Source: Antedon mediterranea
Lineage: Eukaryota > Echinodermata > Crinoidea > Comatulida > Antedonidae
Reading direction: 5' to 3'
Length of the DNA: 64,000 nucleotides
NCBI RefSeq assembly: GCF_964355755.1
Contig: NC_092677.1
Span: forward strand, 13,974,601 to 14,038,600
Part shown: positions 12,833-26,400 of the stretch, in pieces
Layout: each line of letters begins with the position of its first letter
Position numbering within the stretch: position 1 is the first letter of the stretch
The notes under the pieces: model-generated
What the model was told of the DNA's origin: nothing
Databases searched by the model: none
Seen by the model: only the letters and a program-made list of their open reading frames with translations
Position numbers and translations under genes: made by a program

Positions 12833-15800
12833 GTAGGATTTTGCATTACAAAATTACTAAAATGTACATGGAAATATGCAGCAGTAGGCCTGATATGTTG
12901 CTTTTTATTTGTGGTGTAGACATCAGGTGTTGAGTTAAGAGATGAGATTATTTATTAAGCATTACATCTTAGTTTGACCATGAAGGATGATTTCAGATGA
13001 TCAACAACACATATTTCTGCAAAACAACCTATTAATTTAACTGAGTCATTCTTTCTAATCTATTCCTAGTAAATATTATTTCATCAGTATGACAAAATTG
13101 AAAATTACTCTTATTCTGTAAATCTAATTAAATTCGAAACAAAACCTACTTTTAAGATTGTTTTATTTTGATAGAAATCTTGCAATTCTCCTAAATTAAA
13201 GATTACAGTACTCTCACTTTTGGAATGCAGATCTAATGTTAATGTACTGTACAGTATCTAATTGTGTTTTTCAAAAAGGTCTAAAGGGTCTCTCCTTCTA
13301 CTGTACTGTACAGTAGCCTTTTTTCTGGTTTTTATCTACACTAAATCTTCAAGTTTATTTTTATAGAACTTGAATGATTCTCTGCTCTCTCTGATTGATA
13401 CTTTAGTAAATGGTATTACTCTTACCATAGAGTAATTATTTATCTAACAATTCCTCCATGATCTTACCATACAATACATTTCTTATCTTCAGACTAATAA
13501 AGACTGTTTGATGTTCTAAAACATCATTAATAACTGTACTTACTTCATTGTTTAAGTTAATATAGTAATGACTTTATAGCTAATAGCAGAATAGAAACTG
13601 CCACAAATATGTTACCACTCAGCATAGCCTGCTAATAACCTAATTATCAACTCAATCAAGGCACTCATAAGCTTGTTATTTGACCTTAACTCTGTGGGTT
13701 CTTAGGGAAACAGTGTGAAAACTTCTGTTTCAAATTCATGTGTAATAAATTACTATACCTGTAGATCATAACTTTTATAATTTAATCTCTTTAGTGTGGT
13801 ACCGTACAGTACGTCACTCAATAGTATTGTTTTGTATCCTACAGCCTACAGTACAGTACTACAACAGTTTGTTTTTGTATATATTACTGTATTGTATATG
13901 GGCAGTAAACCAGGATAAAGGATTTCCTTTAAATTTAATAAATGCTCAACAGCCTCGAAACAAAGTACAATTATTATATAAGGTATCATTATCAATACTA
14001 TTGTTACAGTACATAAGAAATGTATACAGTACAGTAGCTACATTTCTTTTACATTTTTTAAAACAAATTACAGTACCACAAAAGGTGGTATTGGTTGGTA
14101 TTACTGTATATACCTTGTAAGATGTCTACTCATTGATGAAAGCCTGCAGCCAGGATTTTTACAAGGGGATCGTCATGATTAGCATTTGTAAGTCACATCA
14201 GGATGGGTGGTACAGTGTACTGTACAGTAGGCCTACAAGCTACAGTACGTTGAAAGTCTGTTGAGGCTTTTGACTTTATAGAGTAAAGCAGAAACGGAAA
14301 GAACATGTTGAAAGTCAACAGGTTGATGTGTAGTCATACAGATAAGACTGTTCATATGATTATTCTTTTGTGAAGATGTTTAAAGTAAATTTATATACCA
14401 ATGAACTTTGGACTCCAATGATTGGATCAGATGATGGTACTGAGGTACAGTTGTTGTACTGAAGTACTGTATATTAAAAATCAATCCCTGTTAAAATGGT
14501 TGCCCAATGGACGTAAAATAGGTTTTCTATAAAGATTGTTTAATCAATTATACATGACATTAAAGTTGCTCTGTAATGATTTATAATACAACATATCTTT
14601 CTAGAGCCTTTTACTGTATATTATGGCTATGACATCTTTGAAAAAACATTTCTATTCCATACTGTAGTGTGTACTACAGTATACAGTATATTGTAGACAC
14701 TGTACAATACGTATGTATAATAGGATGTGTGAGTAAAGATATAAAACAGTAATTTCAGATACCCAGTGCCAATAGAGAAAAAAATACACCACAATCGTCC
14801 TTCTCTTTTGTGTAATGATCTTTATTATCAGACTAGCATAACAATATTACTGTGTCACAGTGACCATGATACAGTACCAGCTGGATACATTAGCTGTGCT
14901 GCCATCAGACTGCCACAGAGGTTTTTTTGGGTATGTACAAAATGTCACATGTGTTGAAATTTGACTAAGTGCAACGCCTGTCATAGCATTTTACATGGAT
15001 AGAGAAGAAGGATTTGATGGTGGTCCACCACCAGCGCAATTACATCCATGTACATTCATACTGACATATACAATTTTTGTTTCTTTTAAATACTGTACTT
15101 GGCAACATACTGTACTCTTTATTTCTTTAGAGCCTGACTACAGTAAATGGAGATTTGATTGATTATTTGATTTTTCAACAAACCTAAAATCTATTTGAAA
15201 AACATTTATTGTTTGATTGGGTAATTAATATCGGCGTAGTCGTTCAGACAAACTTAAGCAAACGCTTGTTAGTGTTAAAAATATTTTAATTTGCCTACAG
15301 TAGGACGCTGTTAATTTCACAGTAACAATACACCAAGTATAAATAGTGTATTATAGTTGTTGAGCAACTATTATTCTAAGGTATTAACTGTGGAAATACA
15401 ATATTGTAAATTGTAGACTTTTCACATATCTGAAATTCCACCGTTTTTAGAAAGGTGACTCCAACAGGTTTGGAATAAAGTGACAATGTATTGTGTTGTT
15501 TACAATGGCTCATATGATATTGGTGACCATTAATAAAAATACTTTGTCAACAAGCACTGGTTGGTAGTCAGAATTCATTTTCAAAGTATAGTCTTATTTT
15601 CTGTTAATACTGTTCAAGCATTTGCATTACTGTATAATCAGTTACCAGACATGGGTGCAGTTGTTATTTTTATTGCCAATTCATTTAATTCTTTGGGTTC
15701 TGCTGCGAAAAAGTAAGCGATTAATCTTTGAATTATATTTACCCCCTATTTCTTGAAACAGTATGCATTTTAAACAATTGGTTAAATGGCAGTCTAAAAA

Positions 15801-17854
15801 TAATCGTTCAAACACCCAAAACATCATTTTAATTGGTTATGTATATCACCTCCTGTAACTTAAAGCTGCAACACAAAATAACGGTGTTGACCGTCGTTGA
15901 CCTTTAAACCTATACTGTAGAATTGTGAACATTTGACCGCCTAAGCAATGCCCATTAATAGTTTACACTTTTATTTGGGAGCACAATTTTAGCAGAGAAA
16001 TAAGAAATTAATAACAAATCCGTTTCAGTAAATGATGTTACAGTCTTTGTACTGGTAAATATTCTAACATTGTGAGTGAATAATACATGTTGGATTTAAA
16101 ATTATTTTTACCTAGAGTATACTACAACTCAGGCAATTGTTGGATTAATGATCTAATGTGTATTGTGTATTATTTTCACACATGAAAAGTACCGCCAAAA
16201 GCACTTCTTGTAAAAAAGCAAATGTTAAATGTCTCCGCATGACCTCCTCTTGAACCTCAAATGTGCTAATTGGATCCTTATGGGAACCAAATAATCTTGA
16301 ACCAGAAACATACATTTAGTACTGGCAGTAGAATACTGTAGGTGCTTGCTTAGATTTTCCCCAAGTCTGTATTATTGTCCTTTTTTCATGTTAGTAGTCC
16401 ACCAGTCGGCATTTCGATTTTTGTCCTTAAGCTCAAGTAGTATACAGTACGTATGAAATGCCATATGTGCCAAAATATTTAAACTCTGTCTGGAACCCAG
16501 ACTAGTGCATGCTATGCAAATGTGTGTTGCATAGAAACTGAAAGATTCAATAAAGTATAGTGGTGAATCTGAATCAACCTCACATATGAAAGTAATTGTA
16601 TGATGCATACACCCAAGAAATCAAATACTTTACAGTACACACGTCATTAGATCATTAATAAATACTGCAGTGCAGGTATCTATATATATTTATAGAAAAG
16701 TTTAGTTACAATACACAGTAGTAAACTCCAGAAATGAGAATAATACACATGAAGATTTCTAGTGTACAGTGCAGTCATTACTTATTGATACAGTACAGTA
16801 CTACTGTATTCAATACTTTTGTAAGCATTTCTTGTCTGAATTTAGAGTTTTTCTTGCCTTGTTAATTTCTTACACGGTAGATTTTCACAGTCGATTCGCA
16901 TGTGTATGTGTACAGAAATTTAGTATCGAAACCAAACTAAATACTCTTTCGATTATTAGTCTCTGTCAAATGCCTGCATTTATCTACTGAACTGTACTTT
17001 CATAATGTTTTGATAAAATAAATTGCCTAGAGTAAAACACTTATATTGATGCCTTGTTTAAAGTGTTTACTGGTATTTGTTTTAATTTGATACCAAAACA
17101 CCAAAAACTTGATTTAACACCTAATATAATTATTGTACACAAAGTTTTAATCCAAGACAAATGTCCCCAGAAAATCCAAGAACTAATTGTTCTACTGTAC
17201 ATAAATAAACATCCTAAGAAAAGAAAGAATAATGATAACAATTACTACCATAGGCTTTTTTAAACCAAATTCTTCATTCAGTCTCTTTTGATGTATTTAT
17301 TCAGTATTTTATTTAACTTGGACTTTATGTTCAGTTACATATTTACTTAAATTATCAAAGTACCAATTGTTATTTTTTAAGCTATATATTTTAGCCTTAA
17401 GGTAAAGTTGGAATGGTATTGTTAATCATTTATTCACCAATGCGACCAATGCAAGTTTACTGTATATTTAAATAATACTGTATATACTTTATCTGTTTAG
17501 TGTAGTTCTTGTCAGAATGATTTCAGGAGCAAATTTTACATCAAATAATATATTAACCCAACTCTGATCCAGGATTTGTTTTGATGGGGATGCATTACAG
17601 TAAATATTAATGTCAAAGATAGGTACTGTATAACAAAAGTAGTTCATTAATTAAATTTAGCTGTCAAACGTGCAGGAAGCATGCTACTCCCTGCTGAAAT
17701 GAATGGTAATGATGTTTCATCTAAAAGAAATTATTAATTTTCTTGCCGTACTGTACAGTATTTGTACCAATACCACCTCTTATGTGAGAAGGGGATTCCA
17801 TGTGTAGTTGTTTATATAAGTGCCTAAATGAATTAAGTGCTGCTGAATAAACAG

Positions 17855-18900
17855 ACCCAAAAGGGTCATAATAGAACCACGCTATAAACTGATTCCCAGT
17901 TTTGCTAAGACGTGTGCGTCTATTAATATGGACATCAACTCAATTTTCGAAACTTCCTACCTTGGCAATGACCCTGATAGTCATTGGGTTAAGAGATTTA
18001 AAGAGTTGATGCATGACACAGAAATTGCATTTTGGAAAAGTGAAATGCTAAGAAAATCGTCACTCCAGACATACTCTCTTATTAAGTCTAATCCGTGCCT
18101 TGAAAAATATTTATTGGATTGTACAGACTTTCTAGGATCTAGCCTCAAATTCAAACTACGTTCTAACACCCTTCCTTTAGGTCACAGGAGTTGTAAGTGG
18201 CTTCCTGAATATGATGGTATCTGTAAAATGTGTAAGAATGGTTTAGAAGACATTCAACATTTTCTATTCACATGTAACCAACTCAATGGCATAAGGATTG
18301 AAGAATATACCAAATTAGAATATATGTTAATCGATATCAATCATTTAGATGTATGGGAAAATTTTATCTCTGGTGACCTGAACACCAAATTAAATCTTGT
18401 ATTAGGTGGAACTGATAACTACTATCATTATATGTATGACGTCGATTCCATATCAAATGTCTTTGATTGTTACTGTAAGCACTATGTTAAAAGAGCATGG
18501 GCACACAGATGTATGTTCTGGGCGAGTAATGTTCATATCAATCAAACTAAATGATTGATATCTCATCTCATTATTGTGTTAGGTCTACATTGTTGTTGCC
18601 CAATTCATTTTATATTGTACAGTTCCTACCTACAGTATTCTATTATTGTTTATTTCTTGTAATTTTGTATTTTTAGGTGTCAGTGGGTTTCCTGCTGCTG
18701 TAGTGTTAATTATCAATGGTATTGTAATTACTGTAGTTGAATTGTTTTGACATTTTGACCTACGTCGACTTTTTATTGTAATTGTTATTTTCTATATCAT
18801 GTTTTTTTTTTTGTACATTTCTTTTGGATGCACCTTCCATTTGGTCGAGTGTCACTGTTGTAAAAGCGTATTATTTCATTTGACATTGTTTACTGGTCCA
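17855..18900 (+). mobile_element. LINE 3' fragment: RT C-terminal region plus 3' UTR
   Basis: An open frame flows into the 208-residue sequence at 17928-18554 and then into a non-coding AT-rich tail with poly-T and TTTGGATGCACC-type sequence. The 5' part of the element (endonuclease and RT palm) is missing, so this is a 5'-truncated copy. The 3' border is estimated. Confidence 0.5.
17928..18554 (+). pseudogene. Reverse transcriptase C-terminal remnant of a non-LTR retrotransposon
   Basis: The 208-residue frame contains a cysteine-histidine cluster of the form CxxC-x8-H-x4-C (GICKMCKNGLEDIQHFLFTC, about residues 98-117). This is the zinc-binding motif found after the RT domain of many LINEs, normally followed by helical sequence as here. 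It ends at a stop near the start of the 3' UTR. In the same frame, readable sequence continues upstream of this ATG to an in-frame TGA near 17845, so the ATG is not a true start. Nothing of the RT catalytic core remains. The clade cannot be fixed. Confidence 0.55.
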
Positions 18901-20619
18901 AATTTATATTGACAGACTTTTTATTTATTTTCTTCAGAGGAAAAATAAACATCTCTCTTGGATAGTACTGTACTGTAATATTGGTTTGTTAAAAATAATT
19001 TGTAATATGGTATTGTGTTTGTTGGTTTCAGTGTCTGCAGTACACCTTGAATGAAGAAAGGTCTGTACGGTACACTATGTTCTGTCATGCTTTTAGCACC
19101 AACAAAAACAGATGTAATATCTGTATAATACATTCCTAAAGTTGTTACAGTAATCATCAAAATGATATGACTTGAGTTTATAAGCTTTTAGAATGTAAAT
19201 GCGATTTCAAGCCTTCAACATCTATTAAATACTGTATCATTGGTGACCAATTGATAAAAAAAAAATTGTTTTCTAACAGATGGTATGGACTTATGATTGA
19301 TCCCCTCAGGAGTTTTATTCAACTACTAGATGGTTAGTCTGGCCTTAAAAATACATCAGTGTTATCTTTATATGTATCTTTAGTCAGCATGAATTATCAA
19401 TGGTATCTGATCTTGAGCATACTTTGATCTTTTAATCTTGTCTCTTACGTTTGTTTGCTGCATTGATGATGCGTAAATGGTCGGGTAAATGACTCTTGTT
19501 AATGATATCCATGTGAAAGAATTGCTATTGGTTAAAATGAATCAACATGGCTTTTCAGTAAATTTTTACCTGTGAAATTTTTACAATATTTAATATTGGA
19601 TATTCTGGAAAAGCTGCTCCATAATCTCAATACCTTTCATATTTTTCCTTATCTGTATTCTAATCAATTTAACACCAACTACTGTAAGCCGAAGTGCTGT
19701 TAGTATTGCTATAGCTTGAAAATGTTTTAATTTTCCTCTTGTTTTTTTTAATGATTTAGCTAATTATAAGTATAAAATAATGAACTTGTATTTATTGCAA
19801 ACGCATTAAAAAAAATGTTTTCTATTTCTTGACAAATTTTAATCATATACCAAATGGACCTATAAATTAAGTCTTACAGTAAAAAGTTTATAACTTTAAA
19901 CAGATTTTTGCAAGAAGTGTGATAGGGTATCAGTGTACTGTACGGTTAGGTTAGACCAGTTTGGGAAGCTTTAGCAACTGCAGTCATTATGTTGTTGAAA
20001 GTTGCTGAGGTTTGGAACAACATTTCCAATCAAATAACAACAGAACCCACCAGTAAACTACTGATAACCTTTGATTGTCACAAAATCAGCAGGGAATAGT
20101 TTAAAAGTAATTCTAAGCTTTATTCTGCCAACAAAGCTTATTCATTTGTGAGCTGCTGTACTGTACATTTAGAACACCTCCTTTTAATCCATTCTTATCA
20201 GACCAACAAGGTATCCAGGTATCCACCATAGGTGTGAGTAGCTATATTGAAGCTATTCACCTTCAAAACAATTCTTTTGAATAAAGTGGGTAAAGAATAC
20301 CCACTTTTAAACCAATTCAAATCAAAGACTTGTTCTCAAATTCTGTATTGATTGGCATTACTGACAGTTGTGGGAATATACAGTTGATGCACATTCAGTA
20401 ATAACTTGATATACAGTTAATATTGACATTGACTTGTATGCATACTCTTTAGTGCAGTCAAATGTGCGGTCCTTCAATCACATTCAATCAATGTTAAGTG
20501 CCTCATTCTTTGGATACTCTAACTAAGGCGAAATGTAACAAGTGAATATAGGCTTGATAAATCCATACTTGTTAATAGTCACGTTGAATGAGATCTCAAA
20601 GTGTTTAAACACACGCTTA

Positions 20620-20762
20620 AATCACCGTAGCAAATGTTTTGTAAGGTTTGTTCAGACATGATCGAATAGTATAGTGTTTTTAAGCATCAAGGAAAACCAA
20701 TTTCATGTTCGCCTTGTTGTGTTCATAACAATAAAGATTTATCTTATCTTATCTTATCTATA
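20620..20762 (+). mobile_element. LINE 3' tail ending in (TTATC)n
   Basis: The end CAATAAAGATTTATCTTATC, with three to four TTATC units at about 20738-20760, is the usual 3' terminus of CR1-like non-LTR elements. The upstream portion is too decayed to translate. Confidence 0.45.
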
Positions 20763-21894
20763 TCAGTTGTATTCATACCAAGTTTGTTTGTAAACTGCAT
20801 TTTCCCCAAGAATGACAGATATTGCATTGTTTATGAGAACATACAGTACTATAGACCATCCATTCAAGGCCCAAGAAAATATATTATAATTATGCTTCTT
20901 GTCATCCATGCAGAATTTTGGTAACTAACTTTCAGATTTTAACACTCAGCAGTATCAGGTTGTAAGTTTATGTGATAACCTAGTTTTGCCTAGATCTTCT
21001 GTAAATTAGAAAGAAAATAAGATTTTTTTTAAATTTTTTTGTAAAGTACAGTATGTTATTGTTACACAACAAATACGGTACAACTCACAGAAACAATAAT
21101 TTAAGATTTAAATCCATAGATTGTTGCCATAGGCTTACTAGGAAATGAGTCTGCTCTCATTGGTCTGTATAATTTCCGATTAGTGGGCAATCGGTTGGTA
21201 ATAATGTACGGTAAATGTAGTTCCTTTATACTCCTTCTTTTGTTGGGATTTTAAAGTAATTGAATACAGTAATGCAGATAATCGAGAACATCATGAAAAC
21301 CAATTATGGGGGTAGATGTCAAGTAGACAGTAGGCTGTAATAGTAAAGTGTGTGTAGGAGACAGATCTAATGTAACAAGTGAGGGCTACTGAACTACTGC
21401 CTTGTAACCTACTGTATCTCAGTTATCAGTGGCATATCACATGAGGCAAAGCCCCTGTTTATAAGCCCTTTAACGCTGGGTAGTTGCAGTGGAGTTGCTT
21501 ATGCACTGATGCCCCTATGTTTAGCCAATGAGCGCCCGTAGTCGTTACGCCACTATGCGTTATGCTGTCATATCATACGCAGTGTACCACTCCATACTGT
21601 AGGTCTGAACCAGCAAATGATTATTGGACTGACCTCTCGTTTCGTTTGAACACCATGAACACATACGGTATAAATATTTTAAACTTGAAAACAAACTATG
21701 TTCACGTATTTTGTGCTGTTTATAGTTACAACACAAGTAAAAACAGTACTACTACTGTTTTAACTTTGACAACCCTGGGAATTATCAGCAAAAAACACCA
21801 ACAAAGTACATACCGTATAGATAAAGTTGAATGAGGTTTACAGTAATGTAGTATAAAAACAAAAGTTATTATTGTGGTTATTAAGCTTTACACT

Positions 21895-22413
21895 GGGCCT
21901 GTTTCTGCTGCAACTGCTCAAAATACGGTATAAAAATACGGTATTTAAATATATGAATAAAATACGCTAATATATTTTTTAGAAATGTCTTTATAAATGT
22001 GGTTGTTCCTTTTATTACCTTTTAGTTGGCCAGACATTTTTTAGCTTCCCCACACACATTTATTTAGTAAATTGTGACGTCTTCGCTCCACATTTTCGCC
22101 GAATATATCTATACACGTGTGTAAAGCAGCTGACAGCGACAGAAAATAAAAACACGAATGTTGACCTTTTGTCATGTAAAAAAAAAAATACGGTATTTTT
22201 TATTGGCAGCAGAAATGGGTACAAAAAATACGGTATAAATTTGTAAATACCGTATTTTATCCACAAATTTTGTGGGGAAAATACGGTTTACAAAATACGG
22301 TACTGTATATTTTTTATGAGCGCAGTTTCTGCTGCCAAAAATATACCGTATATATACGGTATTCAAAAAATACCGTATAATATACGGTATTTAGTTGGCA
22401 GCAGAAACAGGGC
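21895..22413. mobile_element. 519 bp element with terminal inverted repeats, packed with TACGGTA motifs
   Basis: The left end reads GGGCCTGTTTCTGCTGC and the right end is its near inverse (GCAGCAGAAACAGGGC). CACT flanks both sides (21891-21894 and 22414-22417), a possible 4 bp target duplication. Internal copies of the terminal motif occur near 22205 and 22325. The interior holds about a dozen TACGGT/ACCGTA words, some in palindromes such as ATACCGTATATATACGGTAT. No transposase is encoded, so this is a non-autonomous MITE-like or foldback element. The superfamily is not identifiable. Confidence 0.6.
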
Positions 22414-22454
22414 CACTCAAACTTGTTTGACAAAAAGTGGGATTTGTCCAAATA

Positions 22455-22510
22455 ATGGTAGTGATATGCTTAAATATGGTAGTGATATGCTTAAATATGG
22501 TAGTGATATG
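22455..22510 (+). repeat. Short tandem repeat, 21 bp x 2.7
   Basis: The unit ATGGTAGTGATATGCTTAAA(T) occurs twice in full and once in part directly to the right of the inverted-repeat element. Confidence 0.8.
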
Positions 22511-23284
22511 ACATCATCATCTCCATATATGGGCATATCACAAAGCTTGATGGTGTAGGCAGAGCTTTAGAGATTTTTACTTTTGATGGCTCACTGTAGA
22601 GAGAGTATAACTCTTTGGCTTTAAAATTACACATTGTGTTTAGGTGCAGATGATATTGGCTCGATACTGTACACCTACACTCTTTAACAATCTATTAAAT
22701 ATTTAATGTCATTACCATGTTAAATCCATTTCAAGAATTATCTCATCTACAGTGTTTACCTATTATTGGAAGGTAATTACCTGAAAAGTCTCAATTAAAT
22801 GCTTTTGCCCCTGGCTGTTAAATTGTAGAACCATAGGTCTAATTCAGGCTATCAGCCAATCAATTTAAGTCACTCATTACTTTCATTATGTTTTATACTG
22901 TATTACAGAACATGCGTCAATTGAGCAACATACATTGAGCATGATCTATAATTATCTTTTCGTAACATATCTGTGTCGCATTAGCGGTAAACTTGATCTA
23001 TTGTATGTACAGTAATTAAAGTCTAAATATTATGAATTTAATATGATGATGTATAACTGTCTGTAGTATAGTAGTAACATCTTAATATTAATAATTTTTA
23101 TCTTTTTATTTCTGGCTAGCAGCACACAGGTATAAATGGATTAAATATCCTGTGGTGTACAGTAATAATAATGTTGCATAATATTGCGCACATTACCGTA
23201 TAAAGCTTTGAATTACAAATAATTTAGAAAAGGAATAACTAAATTAAAAATAATATGAAATTAAACATTGTATTGTACAATACA

Positions 23285-23400
23285 TTACAGTTTTTAGTCG
23301 CGTGTAAACGCGACTCTACAGCTCATTATGTCAGTCGGTTGGTTGGTCGTTTAAAACTAACTCAAATTTGAGCACGCGACTGCAGCCATGCAGCCTGTAA
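23285..23400. repeat. Dispersed repeat beginning TTAGTCGCGTGTAAACGCGAC
   Basis: An unusually CpG-rich patch in AT-rich surroundings has a short palindrome (GTCGCGTGTAAACGCGAC) and then a GGTTGGTTGGTCG segment. It looks like a dispersed short element; its ends are not defined. Confidence 0.3.
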
Positions 23401-26400
23401 TGCACAATCTTCGGATGAAATTTTGCTAAAATGACAGCCTAAATAAATTGAATTCAATCAAAATAATTCTTAAGCATAACTTTAAAAGTCATTTTCAGTG
23501 AAATTGTAGATTATCAAACAAGTAGAATGTGATTTCAGCTTGATGTAATCAATAAAAACATTTTGCAGAACATAATCGATGAATATCTAGTGATGCGGTG
23601 TGTTCACACTCTCAGCTGCCTCATAATATCATGCTTCAACGACATTTGTTAACAGCAAACATAATAAAGTCTGTAGTAACATAATAAGGAGTGTGAACAT
23701 AGGTGTAAAACAAAGGGCCCGATTTACGATTAGTCTGCTCTCCATATGATGTTGATATTGGCTAGCTAGGAAGTTAGCATAGTCACTGATTGTATGCGTA
23801 TCTCGCAAATAAAGCGTCTTTTTTAGCAGGATGCGTTTATTTTATGCAGCTATTTTGGTTTAACTTTAGTCTACTTTTTCTGTTATTTTGTAAACTTAAA
23901 TTATTTTGAAATTCTCAAAAATACTGAAAATTAAAATTGTACAAACTTTTATCAAAGGTTTTGAAAAAACCCTGTGTACTACTGTATTAATGAAATTCTG
24001 TAAATTACATTACTGTATGTAGCATATGGAGCACAAGTTGGTCATACAGTGCCTTAGATTGCCCATGAAACCATATCATATGACTTCACATTGCAGGCTT
24101 AAATGGGTTTGCCAAAGCCTTCTAAACTATAAGCATACTGTACAGTAGCTTAAAATTGATAGTCAAACTTCATCAGATTTTCATACTCGTCACGTCAACT
24201 GTTGTTCAACACTGTCTACATTCAGCATGTCAATACAGGTATCTGATATACTAGTATGCCTCAAAAGTTAACATTAGATGCTTTTTGAATAATTTAGATA
24301 TGATATTACACCAAGGTTGTGCCGATCAAATTTAAAAAACCTTTTTTTTTTTAAAGTAAAGTATGTTTACTGTAATACATGCTTTAGAATGCTAGAAATA
24401 AAGAATTGATGATGACATGGAATTAAGTTTTACTCAGGATTTAATAAGTGTATTTTCTGTAGATACTGTAGAATTGGAAAAAAGGTTTATTTCCCTTGAT
24501 AGCATGCAGGCAACAATCTTGTAAAAATTGTAATGGAAATTATTTTGTATATTTGGCTGTGTGCAGCTGTTTTGGAAATGCAAAATGGAAAGATATACTG
24601 TGCTCATTGGGAATTTTATTTTACAAAACAAATATATGATCCATAAGAGAAGTTATTATTCAGGATGTAGAGATTGATAAGAGCAAAGTTCTCTGATTTT
24701 ATTTTTTAATATACAGTAGAATGAAATGTCTGTGTGTTTTAATTGCAATCTAATCTTGTACTCTTTAACTCAAACTTTGGTTCCTACTAGGGCGCAACGA
24801 ATCTTCTGTCATTTGTGTTTAGTAACGTACTTGTTGGCATACGTTCCAAATCTCTATTGTTTTTGTGTAAACCATGCTTTTGAAGATATTAAAACGAGAG
24901 CTGTCTGTACATAGTATTTAATCGTATTAACGTTGCTGTTTCTCCACACAGTTTTGTCCAGACAACGACCGGCAATACATCAATGTGTAGATCTTAGGTC
25001 AACAATTAAAAGCTCCCTTTTGTCTTTGCATGCAACTCTCGATTGGTCCTCATTTTTGGAAAAATCTTTTCATTTAATACCACACAGTTTCCGAGCCAAT
25101 ATTGACTCTCATTTTCTTCATTGTGATTTTAAATGCAAAAATTGTGGAATTTGTTTAAGCCTGTATTTTACCCCTAGGCTACTGGTTCCATATTTCAGGG
25201 TTCATAAAAAGGCTAAGGTCACTCTTCACTATGCTGTCATCAACAGTAATCAAATACCACTTTACCTACTTACAAAAATATAAACCAGTCAATATTCCAT
25301 TTGGCATTAACTTTTGAAAGCAATCCATTTTGAAGAAATTAAAAACAAAATTTAGAATAAACAAATTTTAATTAATACCAGCCTTGTTCCATGATTAATT
25401 AACAACAAGCTTAATTAGAGCCAACATGACAGTACAGAAAATGTCAACAAAATTAGGAAGTACAGTAGAGTATTTATTTCAGATTTACGTTTTCGAAAAG
25501 TTGTTTTAATTACTTGCAACCTTGTGAAAAAAATTAGTCGGCTTAAAAGCTGATGCGAATATGAGTATCCACGTTCTTTTTAAGTACCATAATCTGCTCC
25601 AACTAGTCATGGTACCATAATAGAATGAGCAATGCCATCTGCCTCCTGTATAAATCAAATAATATGACAGTTGTAATTTTTCTCCTCTATAAACTGTCCT
25701 TCCACCTTTAATAGCTGAGTGACTATAGGATGAATCAGACAAAAAGACGTCAGGGAACCATTGCTGTTTCCCCCTGAGGAACGAAGCAGGCTTGATGCAC
25801 CAACCTAATATGGGGCTTGTGAGTGCTTAGAAGAAATCAGATACTATAAAAAAATCCTGGTGACTTATTGATGGCTCCATTAGCAATAAGTAGTGAAGAT
25901 TTTAATGATTTCTATAATATGTTTTATATCCTAAATGATTTTCTTGAACTCCATTCTTTGTCCAAGTCATCCGTAATAAAATAGATTTACCTTTATTATA
26001 TTATTTTAATTTATATTGTGAAATTAGTTTTTGTTTTTACTTATTTCTTTCCTTTAAGTATCACTAAAAATTAATGTATTCATATAGAAATTTGATAAAA
26101 TGAATACATACAGTAGGATCTTCCTTTATAAACTTCATAGCCTTTCACAGTATTACAGTATATATTTATTTATTTGCAATTAAACCATTTAGATCGGTGG
26201 CACACTTAGCACAAAGGTGTAAAATATAACAATTAATTAATTTACATACAGAAAAGTATAAAGGCAAAAACATCAATATATTATGATGACAATATACTAA
26301 TTTTAATATTTTAACAGAACCATGATATTCCCATAATATCAATATTTTTTTGCCAATTATTTTATCAAAGATAAAATGACATTTTATGGTAATATACTGT

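Noticed and set aside
13794-14120. 108-residue open frame
   Set aside because: It lies in the TACAGTA-rich tract, has low-complexity Tyr/Leu-rich content, and lacks a recognisable domain.
24933-25283. 116-residue open frame with three Cys residues
   Set aside because: No family resemblance, no splice or promoter support; one frame of this length is expected by chance in 64 kb.
25760-25800. Possible retroelement end CCCCTGAGGAACGAAGCAGG
   Set aside because: It resembles Penelope-like tails only vaguely and no flanking support was found.
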